Assembly: GCF_014200595.1 (NCBI RefSeq)
Contig: NZ_JACHCG010000004.1
Location: 310,001-374,000 of the forward strand
Direction of reading: 5' to 3'
Source: Pedobacter cryoconitis
GTDB lineage: Bacteria; Bacteroidota; Bacteroidia; Sphingobacteriales; Sphingobacteriaceae
DNA length: 64,000 nt
Below, one piece after another: positions 46,108 to 55,031 of the stretch. How positions within the stretch are numbered: the first letter of the stretch is position 1; every line of letters starts with the position of its first letter. Made by a program: the position numbers and the translations under genes. Below the pieces are notes generated by a model that saw only the letters and a program-made list of their open reading frames with translations, was not told the DNA's origin and ran no database searches.

Positions 46108-47688
46108 TTAATAACCAGGATTTTGAGTCAGATTAGGATTGGAGATTAAATCTGCCGATGGCAATGGGAAAATACTACGTGTTGATTCTGTACCACGTCC
46201 AGCTTTAACACCCCCTTTATAAGGCCATAGATAAGAAGCATCAGTAAATTTGCCAAAACGTACCAGATCTGTACGTCTGTAACCTTCCCAGAAAAACTCT
46301 TTAGCTCTTTCAGCTAAGATATTATCCAAAGTCAATGAGGATACGTTTCCTGAATCATTACCATAAGCACGGTGACGTAAAAGGTTAACGTAAGTAACAG
46401 CCTGGCTCAATGAACCACTACCACCACGTAAAACAGCTTCAGCATAATTCAGGTAAGCTTCAGGTAAACGGAATAAAGGAAAATCTATAGAACAGAAAGT
46501 CCCGTTGTTTGAAGGCGCAGTAACATTTGCCTTGTTCACGTTTCTGAACTTTATAGCACGTAAACCATCAGTAAACACACCCACGTCATCATTCGCAACT
46601 TTATCACCAAAAAACATCGCTCTGGAATCCGGATTAGTAGTAAAAGCACCAGTAATACCAAATATAGCAGGTAACGTTGAGCGCGTACGAATACCACCCC
46701 AGCCACCACTTGGAACACCAAAATTCGCAGGGTTCATATCACCATTGATAGAAGCATTGGTCAGGAAAGTTGTCCCTCCAAAATTCTGAGTCAGCAAACC
46801 ATCATAGTTGATAGACAAGATCACTTCAGGATTATTCAGATTATTATCAGCAAGAAATAGATTTTTGTATACAGGATTTAATGAATATCCAGCTCCGATT
46901 ACTTTACTCGCATAAGCAGCAGCCTCTGTATTTTTAGCTGTTCCTGTATAAACTGAAGCATTCAGATAAACGCGGGACAATAATATCTGGTCCGCTCCTT
47001 TTGTTACTCTTCCATAGTCACTAGTAGCTGGTAACTCAGATTCTATCGCTAACAATTCACTTTCCACATATTTAAATAAATCTGCACGTTTGATTTGCTG
47101 AGGGGCAACTTTACCAATCTCATTTGCTTCTGTAATAAATGGAGGATTACCATAAAGATCCATTAATACCCAGTATTGGTAAGCACGTAAAAATCTTGCT
47201 TCTGCTCTGTAAGCTGTAATATTCGTGGCATCTGCGCCAGTGATATTACGGGAAGCCAGTTTATCAGGTGTACTTTCACGTAAAAACTCATTGATTACAG
47301 TGATCTGGTATAAACTTCTTGTATATAAACCACGAAGGATCACATTATCTGAAGTGTAAGTCTGAAAATTTAAGTCATAAACTCCAGGATCATTCCAAAC
47401 ACAAATTCCCTCATCGGAAGTTAGTTCCTGGGCATTCCAGTATAAACGAATAAAATCTGAGGCACCAGCGTCAATACCACCAAGGTCACTGCTTCCTGAA
47501 CCGCCACCACCAGTGGTCGCAAAACTTCCGTAGATCTTAGCCAGAACCTGTTTGTACCCATCCGGAGTAGAATAAGCTACATCCGAGATGATATCATTAG
47601 TTGGCTTTAAGTTCAGGTCTTTTTTACAAGACGAAAAGGTAGCCAGTAATACGGCAGTTGCCGCAAATATTTTAAATAGATTTTTCAT
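46108..47688 (-). CDS. SusD/RagB-family nutrient-binding outer membrane lipoprotein
   Basis: The 526-residue protein has a lipobox (ATFSSC, Cys near residue 21) followed by KKDL, and the SusD signatures. These are the TPR-like helices in TAYRAEARFLRAYQYWVLMD, then LPEAYLNYAEAVLRGG, ILAERAKEFFWEGYRRTDLVR and the C-terminal FPLPSADLISNPNLTQNPGY. SusD caps the SusC barrel and captures glycan. It lies 33 nt downstream of the susC-like gene. Confidence 0.95.
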   Translation of the reverse strand: MKNLFKIFAATAVLLATFSSCKKDLNLKPTNDIISDVAYSTPDGYKQVLAKIYGSFATTGGGGSGSSDLGGIDAGASDFIRLYWNAQELTSDEGICVWNDPGVYDLNFQTYTSDNVILRGLYTRSLYQITVINEFLRESTPDKLASRNITGADATNITAYRAEARFLRAYQYWVLMDLYGNPPFITEANEIGKVAPQQIKRADLFKYVESELLAIESELPATSDYGRVTKGADQILLSRVYLNASVYTGTAKNTEAAAYASKVIGAGYSLNPVYKNLFLADNNLNNPEVILSINYDGLLTQNFGGTTFLTNASINGDMNPANFGVPSGGWGGIRTRSTLPAIFGITGAFTTNPDSRAMFFGDKVANDDVGVFTDGLRAIKFRNVNKANVTAPSNNGTFCSIDFPLFRLPEAYLNYAEAVLRGGSGSLSQAVTYVNLLRHRAYGNDSGNVSSLTLDNILAERAKEFFWEGYRRTDLVRFGKFTDASYLWPYKGGVKAGRGTESTRSIFPLPSADLISNPNLTQNPGY

Positions 47689-47720
47689 GAGTATGAAATT
47701 TTATTTTATCTGTTATGTGC

Positions 47721-50705
47721 TTAAAACCCTACGTTAAGACCTAAACTATACGTTCTTGGTCTTGGATATAAATTATAATCTATACCAGTAGTGCTCTCCG
47801 GATCAATCCCTTTATACTTAGAGATTATAAATACATTCTGAACGTTTGCGGTAATACGCAGATTTGCTTTAGAATTTGGTGACAAGCGGCCAAAATTATA
47901 AGCAAGACCAGCATTATCCATTTTCAGGAAAGAAGCATTGTGAATATAATAATCACTCAGGTATTGGTTATTTGTAAAGTTCGTATCGAAAAATGTGCTG
48001 CTTGCATTATTAATTAATCCACTAGGGCTCAACACATTCCTATTCACACCAAGATTAGAAGAAACATTATCATAGATATAGTTACCGATATTACCACGTA
48101 ACACTGTACTCAATGTTAATTTTTTATAACTGAATGAAGTTGTGAAGCCTAAAATAAATTTAGGTACAGGAGATTTGTCAAAGTACCTATCCTGATCATT
48201 CACGATACCATCATTGTTCAGGTCAGCATACACGCCTTCAATAGGTTTTCCCTGCGCATTGTAAACCTGCTTATAAACAAAGAAAGAACCAGGATTGTAA
48301 TTAGCAGCATTCCATTTCAGCGTAGTACCAGTTGCGCCTGTAATATCTCCGGCACCCACCTTAAAGTTAGGATCCGGATTTAAGCTTAAATTGGTTACTT
48401 TATTTTTATTGTAAGTAAAGTTAAAGCCCATATCCCACTTCACATCATCCGTTTTAATAATACCAACGTTGATACTAGCTTCAATACCTTTATTTTCCAT
48501 GTTACCTACATTAGTTACCAATTGATTGCTAAAGTTCGTTCCAACCGCAATAGGCACCAGACTTAATAAATCCTTAGTCTTTTTGTAGTACACGTCTACA
48601 CTACCATAAACTCTTCCGCCAAATAATCCATAATCAATCCCAGCGTTATAAGTCGTAGACGTTTCCCATTTCAGGTCTTTATCATATTGTATCGGCGTGA
48701 ACATATGGTAAAACTGGTTTCCTATCTGGTACTGCGCTTCATTTACACTGGTATAGTAATTAGGCAGATAAGTATAATTACCAAAACCATCCTGCTGACC
48801 AGTCACCCCGTAACTTAAACGAAGTTTCAAATCAGAAAACACTTTACTGTCTTTCAGGAATGACTCATCAATTGCTCTCCAGGTAAATCCTGCTGATGGA
48901 AAATATCCCCATCTTCCTGCTTCACTAAATTTCGAAGACCCATCCGCACGCATTGTTCCTGACAAAATATACTTATCATCAAAAGTGTATACTAAACGTC
49001 CATAATATGATAATAATCGATTTTGCTGTCTGTCAAAAGGAAATACAGGTACTTTTTGTACATTCCCAACTGCGTTATAGTCAGTAAAATTATAGGTCGT
49101 AGTAGAATTCTCGTAGAAGCCATATCCCGCAGTTGCATTAATATTACTTCTGATGTCTTTCAAATCTTTAACATAACTAAAGAAAGCTTCAGCTACTTTG
49201 TTATGTTGAACAGCCTCATATTGTGTAGCTGTTCCTAAAGTTGCATTACTTTGTGCAGCATAGGCAGGGACCCTTACCGTTCCGTACCCTTTAGAAACAT
49301 CGTATCCACCATTTACGTTGAAATGCAATTCAGGTAAGAAATGAAAAGAATAGTCCAGTCTTAAATTACCAAAACTTCTGTCCGCTTTACCATTATTCTG
49401 TTTTTCTTCAATTAATCCCAGTGGATTTTTAGGTGCATTAGGATTCAATTGTCCAGTAGAACCGATCCATTCATAATAGCCACCATACGCATTGTTTGCA
49501 TATACTGGTTGTGTAGGGTCAAACGAAATTGCATTAGATACCGCATCTGTATTTGCAAAACGTGTTTCACTTAACGATCCTTTTAAGTTTAAATCAACTT
49601 TCAGATGATTATCAAAGAAAGTAGGATTTAATGTAATTCCGGCAGTAGCCCTTGTCATACGATCGGTACGTAATAAACCTTTCTGATCAAGGTAACCACC
49701 AGAAATCCTGTAAGGGACTTTTTTAAAGCTTCCGGAAATACTTAAATTATTATCTGTTGTGAATGCATTGTTATAAATTACATTCTGCCAGTCTGTATTA
49801 GCTGTTCCCAACAATGCTTTCTGAGCAGCAGTACCATTCGCGTTTACATAATCACGAATCTGATCCGCACTTAATACGCTGACCTTTTTTGCCACAGTTG
49901 CATAAGAGTTCACAGTACTGAAATCAATTGAAAGTTCACCAGATTTACCTTTTTTAGTGGTGATCAGAATAACTCCGTTTGAAGCTCTTGATCCGTAAAT
50001 TGCAGTTGCGTTCGCATCCTTCAATACGGTAAAAGTTTCAATGTCATTTGGGTTAATTAAGCTTAAAGGATTACTAACACCTGCTATCACATTACCACTT
50101 ACCGCACCAACGGTCAGATTGTTTCCAAAAGGAACACCGTCAATAACGATCAAAGGATCATTACTTGCAGTCAGAGAAGCGCCGCCACGAATACGGATCA
50201 CACTTCCTGATCCTGGCTGTCCTCCATTGGATACAATAGATACACCAGCAACTTTACCTGCAATTAACTGCTCAGGAGAAGTAATGTTACCTGCCTGGAA
50301 GTCTTTGGAGCTTACTGTAGTAATTGATCCCGTCAGGTCTTTTTTCTGTGAAGTACCATAACCGATTACGACTACTTCATTTAAGTTCTGTGCATCTGGC
50401 TTCAGCGAGAAATTTGCTACTGTATTTCCCTTTACTGTAACGTTAAGATCAAGAGAGCTGTAGCCAATATAGCTTGCCGTTAAGGTAACCGGACCATTAG
50501 GTACACCAACGATTTTGAAGTTACCATTGGCATCCGTACTAGCGCTTCTGCCCTGGCCTTTAACCAGTACCGAAGCTCCCGGAAGTCCAAGACCGGTTTC
50601 ATCAATAATTTTACCAGTTATTGCACCGGTTTGTGCTTGTACTGCCAATGCTGATATAGTTAAAACCAATAGCAAACAGTACCTCATCACGTAAAATACT
50701 TTCAT
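47721..50705 (-). CDS. SusC/RagA-family TonB-linked outer membrane transporter
   Basis: The 994-residue protein has a signal peptide (ending ALAVQAQ), then a carboxypeptidase-regulatory-like domain (GAITGKIIDETGLGLPGASV). The TonB-box region NLNEVVVIGYGTSQKKDLTGS leads into the plug (IRIRGGASLTASNDPLIVIDG) and a long beta-barrel ending in RPRTYSLGLNVGF. It imports oligosaccharides using TonB energy. With susD, susE and GH13/GH65 genes after it, starch or maltodextrin is the likely substrate. The transcript probably starts about 225 nt upstream. Confidence 0.95.
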   Translation of the reverse strand: MKVFYVMRYCLLLVLTISALAVQAQTGAITGKIIDETGLGLPGASVLVKGQGRSASTDANGNFKIVGVPNGPVTLTASYIGYSSLDLNVTVKGNTVANFSLKPDAQNLNEVVVIGYGTSQKKDLTGSITTVSSKDFQAGNITSPEQLIAGKVAGVSIVSNGGQPGSGSVIRIRGGASLTASNDPLIVIDGVPFGNNLTVGAVSGNVIAGVSNPLSLINPNDIETFTVLKDANATAIYGSRASNGVILITTKKGKSGELSIDFSTVNSYATVAKKVSVLSADQIRDYVNANGTAAQKALLGTANTDWQNVIYNNAFTTDNNLSISGSFKKVPYRISGGYLDQKGLLRTDRMTRATAGITLNPTFFDNHLKVDLNLKGSLSETRFANTDAVSNAISFDPTQPVYANNAYGGYYEWIGSTGQLNPNAPKNPLGLIEEKQNNGKADRSFGNLRLDYSFHFLPELHFNVNGGYDVSKGYGTVRVPAYAAQSNATLGTATQYEAVQHNKVAEAFFSYVKDLKDIRSNINATAGYGFYENSTTTYNFTDYNAVGNVQKVPVFPFDRQQNRLLSYYGRLVYTFDDKYILSGTMRADGSSKFSEAGRWGYFPSAGFTWRAIDESFLKDSKVFSDLKLRLSYGVTGQQDGFGNYTYLPNYYTSVNEAQYQIGNQFYHMFTPIQYDKDLKWETSTTYNAGIDYGLFGGRVYGSVDVYYKKTKDLLSLVPIAVGTNFSNQLVTNVGNMENKGIEASINVGIIKTDDVKWDMGFNFTYNKNKVTNLSLNPDPNFKVGAGDITGATGTTLKWNAANYNPGSFFVYKQVYNAQGKPIEGVYADLNNDGIVNDQDRYFDKSPVPKFILGFTTSFSYKKLTLSTVLRGNIGNYIYDNVSSNLGVNRNVLSPSGLINNASSTFFDTNFTNNQYLSDYYIHNASFLKMDNAGLAYNFGRLSPNSKANLRITANVQNVFIISKYKGIDPESTTGIDYNLYPRPRTYSLGLNVGF

Positions 50706-50937
50706 ATTTAATAACTTATTTAGGTTATATATTTGGATAATATAGACTGTGTATCACACACATCGTAAATTTACATTCGAGGATCATATTTCAAAATTTA
50801 ATATCAAATAATTTTTTAACACAATATTTAATATTACAAAAAGACCAAAATACCTTAATAAATTCTACGTGTTTTTCCAACGCACACCTCCAAAACACTA
50901 AATCAAAAAACTGTAAATCAACAATTTAGCTCTGATT

Positions 50938-50945
50938 CAAACCTA
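50938..50945 (-). promoter_or_regulatory. Candidate -7 element of the susC operon
   Basis: On the minus strand TAGGTTTG matches TAnnTTTG exactly. No TTG is found at the expected -33 position, which suggests a promoter that needs an activator. Transcription from here would give a leader of about 225 nt. The rest of 50706-51127 is AT-rich without a gene. Confidence 0.45.
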
Positions 50946-50989
50946 ATAAAAGTGTTTTTTTTACACTAAGTCTTTTTCAGATGAATTTC

Positions 50990-51015
50990 CGGGAACGATA
51001 CCGGGAACGTTCCCG
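50990..51015. promoter_or_regulatory. Tandem palindromic operators, probable LacI-family binding sites
   Basis: CGGGAACGTTCCCG (51002-51015) is a perfect 14-bp palindrome with the central CG typical of LacI/GalR operators. A second copy, CGGGAACGATACCG (50990-51003), overlaps it and matches at 12 of 14 positions, offset by 12 bp. They lie between the LacI-type gene and susC, about 45-75 bp upstream of the candidate -7 element. That position fits activation better than blocking. Confidence 0.65.
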
Positions 51016-51127
51016 AAGTAAAGGAACCTTATTAACAATGGCGACAGGAAAAAAAACTTAAATTCTGCGTATTTCCGGAGAACCCAGGAAATTTCTGCTT
51101 AAAAAGTCTCGATTTAGTAATAGAAAT

Positions 51128-52156
51128 TTAACGTTTTTTTAACGGCAGAACAGCGGTAGAATTCCGCTTCATTAATTTAGAGTCAAGTACTATTTTTTCA
51201 TTGACATTTACCGACTCCGGGTGTTCCAGCATCTTGAATAAAAGCGATGCTGCCTCCACCCCTATCGTTGTAGCCGGCTGAGTCACCGTCGTTAAAGAAG
51301 GGTTAAGCAACGGCGCTATTTCCAGGCTTGAAAAACCCACCACTTTCACCTGATCAGGGATAGTAATTTCCAGATCATGACAAGCATAATAAGTGGCAAA
51401 TGCCAGACGCTCAACCGAAGTAAAGACCCCATCCGGCTTCAGCCTTTTGAACATATCCTTCAGAATTACATTATTCCGTTTATAACTATTCGTGCAATCC
51501 ACGATCAGCCTGTCATCAAAAGGGATATTATATTTTTCAAGTGCATCCAGATAACCCTGCATCCTGGTTTTACCAATCGATAAGTTCTTATTGATAACCA
51601 GGCACGCGATCCGTTCACAGCCCTGCTTAATTAAATGCTGAACCGCCGAAAAGCTACTGTCATAGTCATTGGTGATCACCCTTGGTGTAATAATATCTTC
51701 ATAAACCCGGTCAAAGAAAACCAGTGGTAACCGCTGCTGATTCAGCTCATTCAGATAATTATGATCATTCGCCTCTCCCGATACCGACATAATAATCCCA
51801 TCTGCGCGCCCATTGTGTAAATGCCTGATAAAAGATACTTCTTTCTCATAATCATCATCTGTAGCATAGATCAGAATATGGTACCCCTTAGCTCTGGCTA
51901 CGCCTTCAATCCCATGAATTACCTGTGAAAAGAAATGATTGGCTAATTCGGGAACAATAACTGCGATCGTTTTACTGCGCTGTTCCCTTAAATTGCTTGC
52001 ATAATGATTCGGCTGATAATTCAGCTCTTTAGCCGCAGTCAGAATCTTATCCTTCGTTTCTTTGCTAATATCACTATTATCCCGAAAAGCCCTGGAAACA
52101 GTTGAAGTCGATAAATTAAGCGCTTTCGCCAGTTCTTTGATATTGATATTACGCAT
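51128..52156 (-). CDS. LacI-family transcriptional regulator of the starch locus
   Basis: The 342-residue protein has an N-terminal LacI helix-turn-helix (IKELAKALNLSTSTVSRAFR) with hinge region PNHYASNLREQRSKTIAV. A periplasmic-binding-protein-like sugar sensor domain follows (VIVPELANHFFSQVIHGIEG, VFFDRVYEDI, GVFTSVERLAFATYYACH, LTTVTQPATTIG). It is on the same strand as susC and separated by 422 bp holding palindromic operators. Maltose or a derivative is the likely effector. Bacteroides uses SusR here instead, so the regulator type differs. Confidence 0.92.
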   Translation of the reverse strand: MRNINIKELAKALNLSTSTVSRAFRDNSDISKETKDKILTAAKELNYQPNHYASNLREQRSKTIAVIVPELANHFFSQVIHGIEGVARAKGYHILIYATDDDYEKEVSFIRHLHNGRADGIIMSVSGEANDHNYLNELNQQRLPLVFFDRVYEDIITPRVITNDYDSSFSAVQHLIKQGCERIACLVINKNLSIGKTRMQGYLDALEKYNIPFDDRLIVDCTNSYKRNNVILKDMFKRLKPDGVFTSVERLAFATYYACHDLEITIPDQVKVVGFSSLEIAPLLNPSLTTVTQPATTIGVEAASLLFKMLEHPESVNVNEKIVLDSKLMKRNSTAVLPLKKR

Positions 52157-52531
52157 CTACGCTTTTGCAATTATTTTTTACAGCGTAAATATAACCGAAA
52201 ATCAGTAACCTCTCCTAATTTAAATAGAGTTGCCCTACCTGAGTCCTCTCTTTTCAGAGGACAGCGCACCAGTCCATTATCTGACGATATAGCTACCAGA
52301 AATAAGTCAAAAAAAGAGCCTGAATACACCTGTTGCAACTCATTGACAATCAATGCACTAGACCTACCTTGTTCAGACGTCATTCGGAGAGCTTTCACAG
52401 GCCCTTCAAACTTCACCCAATCGCTATCGAATAACAACTAAACTAAAGGTGAATTATTTTTTAAACAAAAATTATTTACTACACTATTGTTTAATATTTA
52501 CGTATATTGTTGAAACTAACCAAACAAGATT
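52157..52531. other. Intergenic region with one doubtful ORF
   Basis: An open frame of 88 codons runs on the minus strand from 52437 to 52171. It starts with TTG, has no visible ribosome-binding site and resembles no family that I recognise (for example LIVNELQQVYSGSFFDLFLV), so I do not call it a gene. A hairpin of 7 bp, GTCCTCT-CTTTTC-AGAGGAC, lies near 52245. The 90 bp before the next gene are AT-rich and should hold its promoter. Confidence 0.4.
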
Positions 52532-53182
52532 ATGGCAATTTTACAGGAAGGCTCTTTATTAGCAGGTATCAGAGGAAGAATAGGAAATATTGTGATTTAT
52601 GAATGGAAGAATAAGATATGTGCCCGCACATTACCTGCAAAGCAACATAAAAAAAAGGTTAGGACTATCCCTCAGCAGGCACAAAACGGCAAAATGAAGG
52701 TATTAACCCCCTTTTTAAAAAATGTTAAGCCATTCCTGAGAACAGGATTCAAACATATAGCAGAAGAGCGGAACATTACTGCAAACAATGCCGCCAAATC
52801 TGTTAATCTGCTGCATGCAATTAAGGGAGAATTCCCGAACCAGGAAATAAACTGGAACGCTGTGTTAGTCGCAGACGGAGCACTGCTGAAACCCGAAAAC
52901 GTAAAGGTCAACGTATCTGAAAACGCCTTTAACTTCACCTGGGATCAGGATATTACAGCTACAGGTAATCCAAACGACCGTACTATCATTTTATTATACA
53001 ACAAAAAATTCGGGCGTGTGCATGCTAATTACAGCGGTGCACAAAGAGATGAACTCAGCCACAATTTTCCCATGAAACCCGGTTATATCAAAGATAACAC
53101 TTATGAAGTATTCATCGCTTTTAAAGACATCATGAGTGACGAAGTTTCTAAAAGCGTGTATTGCGGAAGATTCACAAATTAA
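52532..53182 (+). CDS. DUF6266-family protein
   Basis: The 216-residue protein matches the Bacteroidota-restricted DUF6266 family from memory of its start, MAILQEGSLLAGIRGRIGN followed by VIYEWKNKICART. The block after it, QQAQNGKMKVLTPFLKNVKPFL, and the C-terminal half with YEVFIAFKDIMSDEVSKSVYCG also fit. The second half looks like an Ig-like beta domain. No signal peptide or membrane segment is visible. The function is unknown. The gene stands alone. Confidence 0.75.
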   Translation: MAILQEGSLLAGIRGRIGNIVIYEWKNKICARTLPAKQHKKKVRTIPQQAQNGKMKVLTPFLKNVKPFLRTGFKHIAEERNITANNAAKSVNLLHAIKGEFPNQEINWNAVLVADGALLKPENVKVNVSENAFNFTWDQDITATGNPNDRTIILLYNKKFGRVHANYSGAQRDELSHNFPMKPGYIKDNTYEVFIAFKDIMSDEVSKSVYCGRFTN

Positions 53183-53300
53183 ATTACCAGAACAGTATCA
53201 CAGCCTGATCGTAGTGAGCAGGCAGTTCCTATCAAATACCATATTCCGCTAATCTTTCCAGCCGGTCAGGTATTCCTATTATCTATCCTGGCCATCCTGA

Positions 53301-53354
53301 ATAACTATCCCTACAGGCAATCCTACCATAACTATCCCTACCTAGAATCCTACC
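53301..53354. repeat. 27-bp tandem imperfect direct repeat
   Basis: Units 53301-53327 and 53328-53354 both read ATAACTATCCCTAC, then four variable bases (AGGC or CTAG), then AATCCTACC. They match at 23 of 27 positions and lie back to back. No gene is seen in 53183-53395. Confidence 0.75.
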
Positions 53355-53395
53355 TAACCATCCTGCCACCCCCCACTACAAATATGGAGATACCA

Positions 53396-53491
53396 GAAAA
53401 AAAAGCAATATACCAATGTGAGGACATTCATTCCGAGCCCTCTTCGGGCGAAGGCAATGTCGGCCGAACATGGTTATATTGCTTTTTTTTC
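53396..53491. terminator. Long nested hairpin between DUF6266 and M28 peptidase genes
   Basis: A perfect 17-bp outer stem (GAAAAAAAAGCAATATA, 53396-53412, with its complement at 53475-53491) encloses ordered inner pairs. These are CC/GG with ATGT/ACAT, then GACATT (53423-53428) with AATGTC (53456-53461), then CC/GG and GCCC (53437-53440) with GGGC (53446-53449) around a small loop. The T run on each strand would allow termination of both convergent genes. It is far larger than the other terminators in this window and may be a mobile palindromic repeat or a structured RNA. Confidence 0.6.
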
Positions 53492-53507
53492 GGATCGGAG
53501 GAACGAC

Positions 53508-54959
53508 TTATTTATCCCACTTCCACTCCCCAGCAATCTTTAGCGGCTCCTCTAACTTATTCTGTCTCAAAAACCCTTTCAAATCCTCATCAGACTGTTT
53601 TCCAACCGGAAGCACCTTCGTATTAGCCAACCCATAAGTCAACATTGCACTATACCTGACCGTATTCTTCAAACCCTGCTCATCAACCAACTTGAAACTA
53701 TCCCCATCAGAATGATAAAACTGTCCCGAATGATTAGGCAGTTCCCCACCAGCACCACCACCAGTAGGGATCCCTTCCAACATGAATGGCTGGTGATCAC
53801 TATGCAACCACGCCCCAAAAACAAATACATTCTTGAAACCCGTATCAATCTTCACAATCTCCTCACCCCAACTCGTAAACAACCCCTTCATCTCAGCCCT
53901 GCTTGTTGCAAAACCCTTAGGATCGTTTGTCATATCATAATTCAACATAAACTTCACCTTACCCAGCTCACCCTTCTTCTCTGCCTGTGCGATATAAGCC
54001 TTAGAGCCTAACAGCCCCTGCTCTTCCCCCATAAACAAAATAAACTCTACCGTTCTCTTCGTCTTCAACTTCAGCGCCTTAAAAGACCTTGCCATATCCA
54101 TTACCGCAAAAGAACCAATTCCATTATCAATTGCACCAGTAGCCAGATCCCAGCTATCCAGATGCCCGCCAACTAAAATCTTTTCATCCGGCAAAGAATC
54201 ACCCTTTAAAGTGGCAATTACATTTCTCGCTTTAATCATACCCGAGAAATTCGTCATAGTCAAACTCGCAAACTGAGGCCTGGATTTCAACTCCTCCTTT
54301 AAACGCATTCCATCCTCTAACCCAATACAAACCGCAGGAATAGAAATTAACTTGCCCGTTACCGAAGCCGTTCCCGTCAACAACACACCGCCCTTAACCC
54401 CGTTAATAATGATAATCCCAACAGCACCATGACTAATCGCAAGCGCCGTCTTCTCAGAACGGTGTAAAGAAGCAGTACCCGCAGGAGATCCCGGTAATAC
54501 CCCCAGGTAAACCAAAGCAATCTTACCTTTCACTAAACCAGCATCCTTCGTATAATCACTCTCCAAACCATTACCCAAATCAACCAGACCAGCCGAAACA
54601 GCAGACTTTACCGGAGAATGTGCCAAAGCCACAGAAGGAATAACCTTTAACGAACCAGTCCCATCACCTACTTTAGTTTCATTGCTGATTCTGCTCCAGC
54701 TCTCTACTTCGAAAGGCTGATAACGCACATCATATCCGTAAGATTTAAATAAATTAAAAGCATAAGCTTCCGCTTTGGCCCCATTTGCAGAACCAGTTAA
54801 ACGGTGACCAATAGTTTCTGTAGCAGACTTCAAAGTGCTATAAGCCTTCGAATGTTCCTGTACATCTGTATTAATCTGACTAAAAGCTTTACCGAAATTA
54901 TCCTGAGCATGTGCAGAAACTGCCAGCCCGGCGAAAAAGAGAGAGAAAAGTATCTTCAT
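53508..54959 (-). CDS. Secreted M28-family zinc aminopeptidase
   Basis: The 483-residue protein has a signal peptide (MKILFSLFFAGLAVSAHAQ). A PA-type insert lies at about residues 120-250 (VSAGLVDLGNGLESDYTKD, KGKIALVYLG). The M28 metal-binding core follows: GGHLDSWDLATGAIDNGIGS (first ligands), FMGEEQGLLGSKAY (catalytic Glu), MLNYDMTNDPKG and the final His in NHSGQFYHSDGDS. It would release N-terminal amino acids from peptides in the periplasm. Much of the gene uses G-ending codons (AAG, GAG, TTG, GCG) more than its neighbours seem to. Confidence 0.92.
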   Translation of the reverse strand: MKILFSLFFAGLAVSAHAQDNFGKAFSQINTDVQEHSKAYSTLKSATETIGHRLTGSANGAKAEAYAFNLFKSYGYDVRYQPFEVESWSRISNETKVGDGTGSLKVIPSVALAHSPVKSAVSAGLVDLGNGLESDYTKDAGLVKGKIALVYLGVLPGSPAGTASLHRSEKTALAISHGAVGIIIINGVKGGVLLTGTASVTGKLISIPAVCIGLEDGMRLKEELKSRPQFASLTMTNFSGMIKARNVIATLKGDSLPDEKILVGGHLDSWDLATGAIDNGIGSFAVMDMARSFKALKLKTKRTVEFILFMGEEQGLLGSKAYIAQAEKKGELGKVKFMLNYDMTNDPKGFATSRAEMKGLFTSWGEEIVKIDTGFKNVFVFGAWLHSDHQPFMLEGIPTGGGAGGELPNHSGQFYHSDGDSFKLVDEQGLKNTVRYSAMLTYGLANTKVLPVGKQSDEDLKGFLRQNKLEEPLKIAGEWKWDK

Positions 54960-55031
54960 GGAAATATATTTCGATTAAAATAAGCTTTTAATTAAAATAT
55001 ATAACGACAAAAAGATACTGTATGGGAATTG

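Noticed and set aside
53384..53626. 80-codon plus-strand ORF over the long hairpin and the end of the M28 gene
   Set aside because: It is made of hairpin sequence and antisense peptidase sequence, has a poly-Phe stretch from the T run, and no ribosome-binding site. I treat the region as a structured non-coding element.
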